Position numbers and translations under genes: made by a program. From CAVXHQ01 sp963789535 (GTDB lineage Bacteria > Pseudomonadota > Alphaproteobacteria > Rhodobacterales > Rhodobacteraceae), in NCBI GenBank assembly GCA_963789535.1, contig CAWBKU010000005.1, positions 620,001-684,000 on the forward strand: a stretch of 64,000 bases of DNA, read 5' to 3'. Positions 61,264 through 64,000 of the stretch are shown here, one piece after another. The notes beneath the pieces were generated by a model. That model was not told the origin of the DNA. It did no database searches and saw only the letters and a list, made by a program, of their open reading frames with translations. Every line of letters starts with the position of its first letter. Within the stretch, counting starts at the first letter, position 1.

Positions 61264-61365
61264 GGGGCGCGGCGACGGGATGCCGGACCGGCCCCGGATG
61301 GGGCGCGCTATTGGATAGCGGCGCCGGGCGGCCTAGGTCAGGAGGCAACACGCAAGGAGCACATC

Positions 61366-63030
61366 ATGCGCATTCTGTCCGTTTCCGTCCTGGCCCTGAT
61401 GGTCCAGACCGCGGCCCCTGCGGCCTTTGCCGAAGATACGGCACTGGTTATCGGCACCCAGAGATACGACACGCTCGACAACCTGCGCGGCGGCGTTCGG
61501 GTGATCGGCACGGCCGAGGCGCTGGGCGACGTCGGGTTCGACGTCCTGACCGCCGAGAACGCGACGCGCGCTGACCTCGACGGATTGCTCGAGCGGGTCG
61601 CGGCACAGGTGGCGCCGTCCGACCGGCTGGTCGTGGTGCTCTCGGGGCGGTTCGCGACCGACGGCGTCCGGACATGGTATCTGCCGCGTGATGCAGCACC
61701 GCCGACGATGGCGACCATCGACCGTGTGGGGTTCCCGGTCGAGACCCTGATGCGCCTTGCCGCCACCTCGCCCGGCGAGGCGGTGATCGTGCTGGGCACC
61801 GAGGACGGTAACGAGCGCTATGACCGCTGGCTGCGCGTCGGGATCGGCGCGCTTGACGTGCCGCAGGGCGTAACGGTGGTGCGTGGCGGGCCGGCGGCGA
61901 TCGCTGTCTTCGTCGAAGAAGACCTCGCCGCACCGGACGGCGACCTTGCCGCACTCATCGCGGCGAACGACGACATCACGGTCGCGGGGTTCCTGCCCGA
62001 TCCGTTCCGCTTTGCCGGTCCTGCGGTTGCGGCGCCGGTGGTCGAACCCCAGCCCCCGGTGAGCCAGACCGACGCCGCCGCCGAGCGCGCGCTTTGGGAC
62101 GGAGCGGTCGCCCTCGACACCGCCGCGGCCTTTGCCAACTACCTCGACCGCTATCCCACGGGGCAGTTCGCCGCCGAGGCCGCGACGCGCCGCGACGCCA
62201 TCCTTGCGGAACCGAACCGTGCGGCCCGCCTTGCCGAAGAGGCGCTGCGCCTGAGCCGGGACGACAGCCGCGACATCCAGCGGGCGCTGTCCCTCCTGAA
62301 CTTCAACCCGCGCGGGATCGACGGCATCTTCGGCCCCGGCACGCGGGGTGCGATTACCAACTGGCAGCAGCAGAACGGCTTTGCCCAGACCGGGTTCGTC
62401 ACCGCAGAACAGGTCGCCCGCCTCGAGGCGCAGGCCGCGCGCCGCGCCGCCGAGATCGAGGCCGAGGCCGAGCGGCAGCGGCAGGCGCAGGTCGTCGCCG
62501 ACCGCGCCTTCTGGGACGAGACGGGGGCGGCGGGCGACGAGGTGGGCCTTCACGCCTATCTCGACCGCTATCCCGATGGCCTGTTTTCGCAGGCCGCACA
62601 GACCCGGCTGGCGGCCATCGAGGACCAGCAGCGGCAGGTCGCCGAGGCGCAGGATGCCGCCGCCTGGGACCGGGCGCGTGCCGCCGATAGCGTCGCGGGG
62701 TATCGGGACTATCTCGGCGCGTTCCCGCAGGGCAGTTTCGCCTCGGCGGCAGAGGCCCGCATCGCCGAACTCGGCCAGGTCGCCGAACGGGCGCCGCAGG
62801 TCGAGGCCTGGGAGGCGGCGGAACGCGCCCTCGGGATCAACGGCCTGACGGCGCAACTGGTCGAGACGCGGCTCGAGGCATCGGGCCTCGAACCCGGGCC
62901 GGTCGATGGCACCTTCGACGACGACACCCGCCGCGCGATCCGCGCCTATCAGCGGGACCGGGGCCTCGAGCAGACGGGGTATCTGAACGAACAGACGGTG
63001 GTCCTGCTGCTGGCGGAAGTCCTGCAATAA
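61366..63030 (+). CDS. Secreted pseudo-caspase-like protein with two peptidoglycan-binding domains
   Basis: 554 residues with signal peptide (ending AAFA near residue 22). Residues about 23-200 resemble a caspase-like fold (EDTALVIGTQRYDTLDNLRG, DRLVVVLSG, WYLPRDAAP). The catalytic His segment is SGRF (93-96) rather than SGHG, and no catalytic Cys is evident. PGB_1 domains: about 295-350 (NPRGIDGIFGPGTRGAITNW) and 490-552 (GPVDGTFDDDTRRAIRAYQ). Three YLxxYPxGxF repeats lie at about 255, 395 and 445. Probably a non-enzymatic envelope protein. Confidence 0.75.
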   Translation: MRILSVSVLALMVQTAAPAAFAEDTALVIGTQRYDTLDNLRGGVRVIGTAEALGDVGFDVLTAENATRADLDGLLERVAAQVAPSDRLVVVLSGRFATDGVRTWYLPRDAAPPTMATIDRVGFPVETLMRLAATSPGEAVIVLGTEDGNERYDRWLRVGIGALDVPQGVTVVRGGPAAIAVFVEEDLAAPDGDLAALIAANDDITVAGFLPDPFRFAGPAVAAPVVEPQPPVSQTDAAAERALWDGAVALDTAAAFANYLDRYPTGQFAAEAATRRDAILAEPNRAARLAEEALRLSRDDSRDIQRALSLLNFNPRGIDGIFGPGTRGAITNWQQQNGFAQTGFVTAEQVARLEAQAARRAAEIEAEAERQRQAQVVADRAFWDETGAAGDEVGLHAYLDRYPDGLFSQAAQTRLAAIEDQQRQVAEAQDAAAWDRARAADSVAGYRDYLGAFPQGSFASAAEARIAELGQVAERAPQVEAWEAAERALGINGLTAQLVETRLEASGLEPGPVDGTFDDDTRRAIRAYQRDRGLEQTGYLNEQTVVLLLAEVLQ

Positions 63031-63056
63031 CGACACCCGACGCCCGACGGACGAAA

Positions 63057-63090
63057 AAGCCCCCCGGCGCGAACCGGGGGGCCTTCTTTC
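63057..63090. terminator. Bidirectional terminator between convergent genes
   Basis: GCCCCCCGG (63059-63067) and CCGGGGGGC (63074-63082) form a perfect 9-bp stem with loop CGCGAA. CTTCTTTC follows on the plus strand and TTTTTCG on the minus strand, so it can end both convergent genes. Confidence 0.82.
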
Positions 63091-63108
63091 GTCGCACGGG
63101 TGAGGGCG

Positions 63109-64000
63109 TTATTGCGCCGGAACCCACCGCTCGAACAACAGGCGGACCGGCGCCTGGGTGCCGTCCGACAACTGGCGCACCGCGACAAGATAGGTGCCGG
63201 GGTTGACCCGCGCCGTGATCTGGCTGTCGAGGCTGTTGTTGGCGTCGTCGTTGTAGGCGACCTGCCGTCCGAAGTCGTCGTAGAGGTAGAGGACCGTGTC
63301 GCCGTTGTCGTTCGATACCGTCTCGATCAGCACGAGGCCGGGCGTTTCGATGTCGAAGGCGAACCACGACGCGGTATAGGAGGTATTCACGTCCTGACGC
63401 ACGCGGTTGCCGAGCTGGCCCATCATGGTGACGGGGTGGCTGCCGTCGAGCGGCGGGCTCGCCTCGCCGGTGTCGTAGGTGCTGGCCTGCGCCGCGGCGG
63501 CGTCATAGCCGACGACGGAGACGGTGATCGGCAGGTTCTCGTCCGAGAGGGCGCGCATCTCGATGCAATAGTCGCCCGCCGACAGGCCGGTGATCATGTC
63601 GATGCGGCTGTTGAGCCCGTCGAAATCGTCGTTCTCGGCCAGATAGTTGCCGAAAGCGTCATAGAGCGTGATGACCGGGTCGGCACTTGGATTCTCGGCG
63701 ATGATCGAGAGGGCCGTGCTGCCCGACAGGGTAAAGCCCCAGGCGTCGACCTGATTGACCGAGGCCGTGGCCGAGACGCCGGCGCCGCCGAGCGCGCCGT
63801 CGATCGGGGCGCCGCCGCCGAGGAAGTTCGAGACCGCCGAACAGCCGAAGCCGGAGGAGGGGACGATCGGATCGGTGCCGACCGGGTCCGTCACCGGATC
63901 GGTGATCGGATCGACGGGCGCGACACCGGTGCCGGCCGTCAGCGCCTCCTGCTCGACCCGCCCGACGCGGACGAAGCCGGTCATCGGCGCGCCATCGTAG
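63109..64000 (-). CDS. Secreted/repeat beta-domain protein (PPC-like), N-terminus outside window
   Basis: Open frame continues to the right edge (an ATG at 63984 is preceded in frame by further codons), so the start is probably outside. Two related beta-domains of pre-peptidase C-terminal type are visible: SIIAENPSADPVITLYDAFG with ENDDFDGLNSRI, and LIETVSNDNGDTVLYLYDDF with YNDDANNSLDSQI, each ending in a GxYxxxV-like strand. Earlier lies a Pro/Thr/Asp-rich linker of ITDPVTDPVGTDP type. Such domains mediate surface adhesion or autotransport; function unknown. Confidence 0.62.
   Translation of the reverse strand, partial: YDGAPMTGFVRVGRVEQEALTAGTGVAPVDPITDPVTDPVGTDPIVPSSGFGCSAVSNFLGGGAPIDGALGGAGVSATASVNQVDAWGFTLSGSTALSIIAENPSADPVITLYDAFGNYLAENDDFDGLNSRIDMITGLSAGDYCIEMRALSDENLPITVSVVGYDAAAAQASTYDTGEASPPLDGSHPVTMMGQLGNRVRQDVNTSYTASWFAFDIETPGLVLIETVSNDNGDTVLYLYDDFGRQVAYNDDANNSLDSQITARVNPGTYLVAVRQLSDGTQAPVRLLFERWVPAQ

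Noticed and set aside
1..64000. tRNA, rRNA, insertion sequence with transposase, replication origin
   Set aside because: Looked for conserved tRNA/rRNA segments, DDE transposase motifs and DnaA-box clusters while reading; none could be supported.

Overview
The window is GC-rich (mostly about 65-69%), densely packed, and arranged in long operons with 1-4 nt ATGA/GTGA overlaps. The gene content (RutR-type reductive pyrimidine degradation, taurine/Xsc sulfonate catabolism with a SoeABC-type sulfite oxidase, the RpoE-ChrR singlet-oxygen regulon, LolA, HspQ, many ABC importers) points to an alphaproteobacterium of the Rhodobacteraceae (Roseobacter-like). No rRNA, tRNA, CRISPR array or intact transposase was seen.

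Layout. (1) 1-11153: a divergent ABC-import/catabolism locus. The minus strand carries an MsmK/UgpC-type ATPase, a SnoaL-like protein, a SAM methyltransferase, a histidinol-dehydrogenase-fold enzyme, an SDR, a LacI regulator and a tandem SnoaL-like protein cut by the window edge. The plus strand carries the binding protein, two permeases and another tandem SnoaL-like protein. Two LacI-like operators lie between the arms. The substrate is unknown, and this is the best candidate for an undescribed system. (2) 11359-17097: housekeeping and single genes (lolA, lytic transglycosylase lipoprotein, AEC transporter, hspQ, galE, hydantoinase/oxoprolinase). (3) 17254-30980: reductive pyrimidine catabolism (preT, preA, dihydropyrimidinase, M20 carbamoylase, NMT1-type ABC importer, RutR-like TetR regulator with a perfect RutR-type operator), with a lower-GC DapA-like gene and two secreted proteins interleaved. 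(4) 31068-37120: lactose/galactose use by the De Ley-Doudoroff route (galM, GH42 beta-galactosidase, SMP-30 lactonase, dgoA, dgoK, SDR); the matching sugar-acid dehydratase and galactose dehydrogenase are at 52224-54882. (5) 37194-51969: sulfonate catabolism (tpa, tauR, xsc, TauE-like exporter, pta, ackA, small membrane protein, soeABC). It is interrupted between xsc and tauR by about 1.3 kb of low-GC DNA with a decayed dGTPase gene. (6) 54956-61263: DUF1328 protein, then the RpoE-ChrR pair divergent from a five-gene operon, with RpoE-type promoters visible in both directions. (7) 61366-64000: two secreted proteins of unknown role.

How the genes work together: taurine is transaminated by Tpa to sulfoacetaldehyde, which Xsc cleaves to acetyl phosphate and sulfite. 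Pta and AckA handle the acetyl phosphate, while SoeABC oxidises and the TauE-like protein exports the sulfite. Uracil/thymine is imported, reduced by PreTA, opened by dihydropyrimidinase and decarbamoylated by the M20 enzyme. Galactose is oxidised, delactonised, dehydrated, phosphorylated and cleaved.

Caution: at least seven otherwise well-conserved genes carry a one-base frameshift, and one carries an in-frame stop. Several of the frameshifts are one-base expansions of short homopolymers. This looks more like sequencing/assembly error than general gene decay, but the sequence alone cannot decide. Three dispersed intergenic repeat families are also present.
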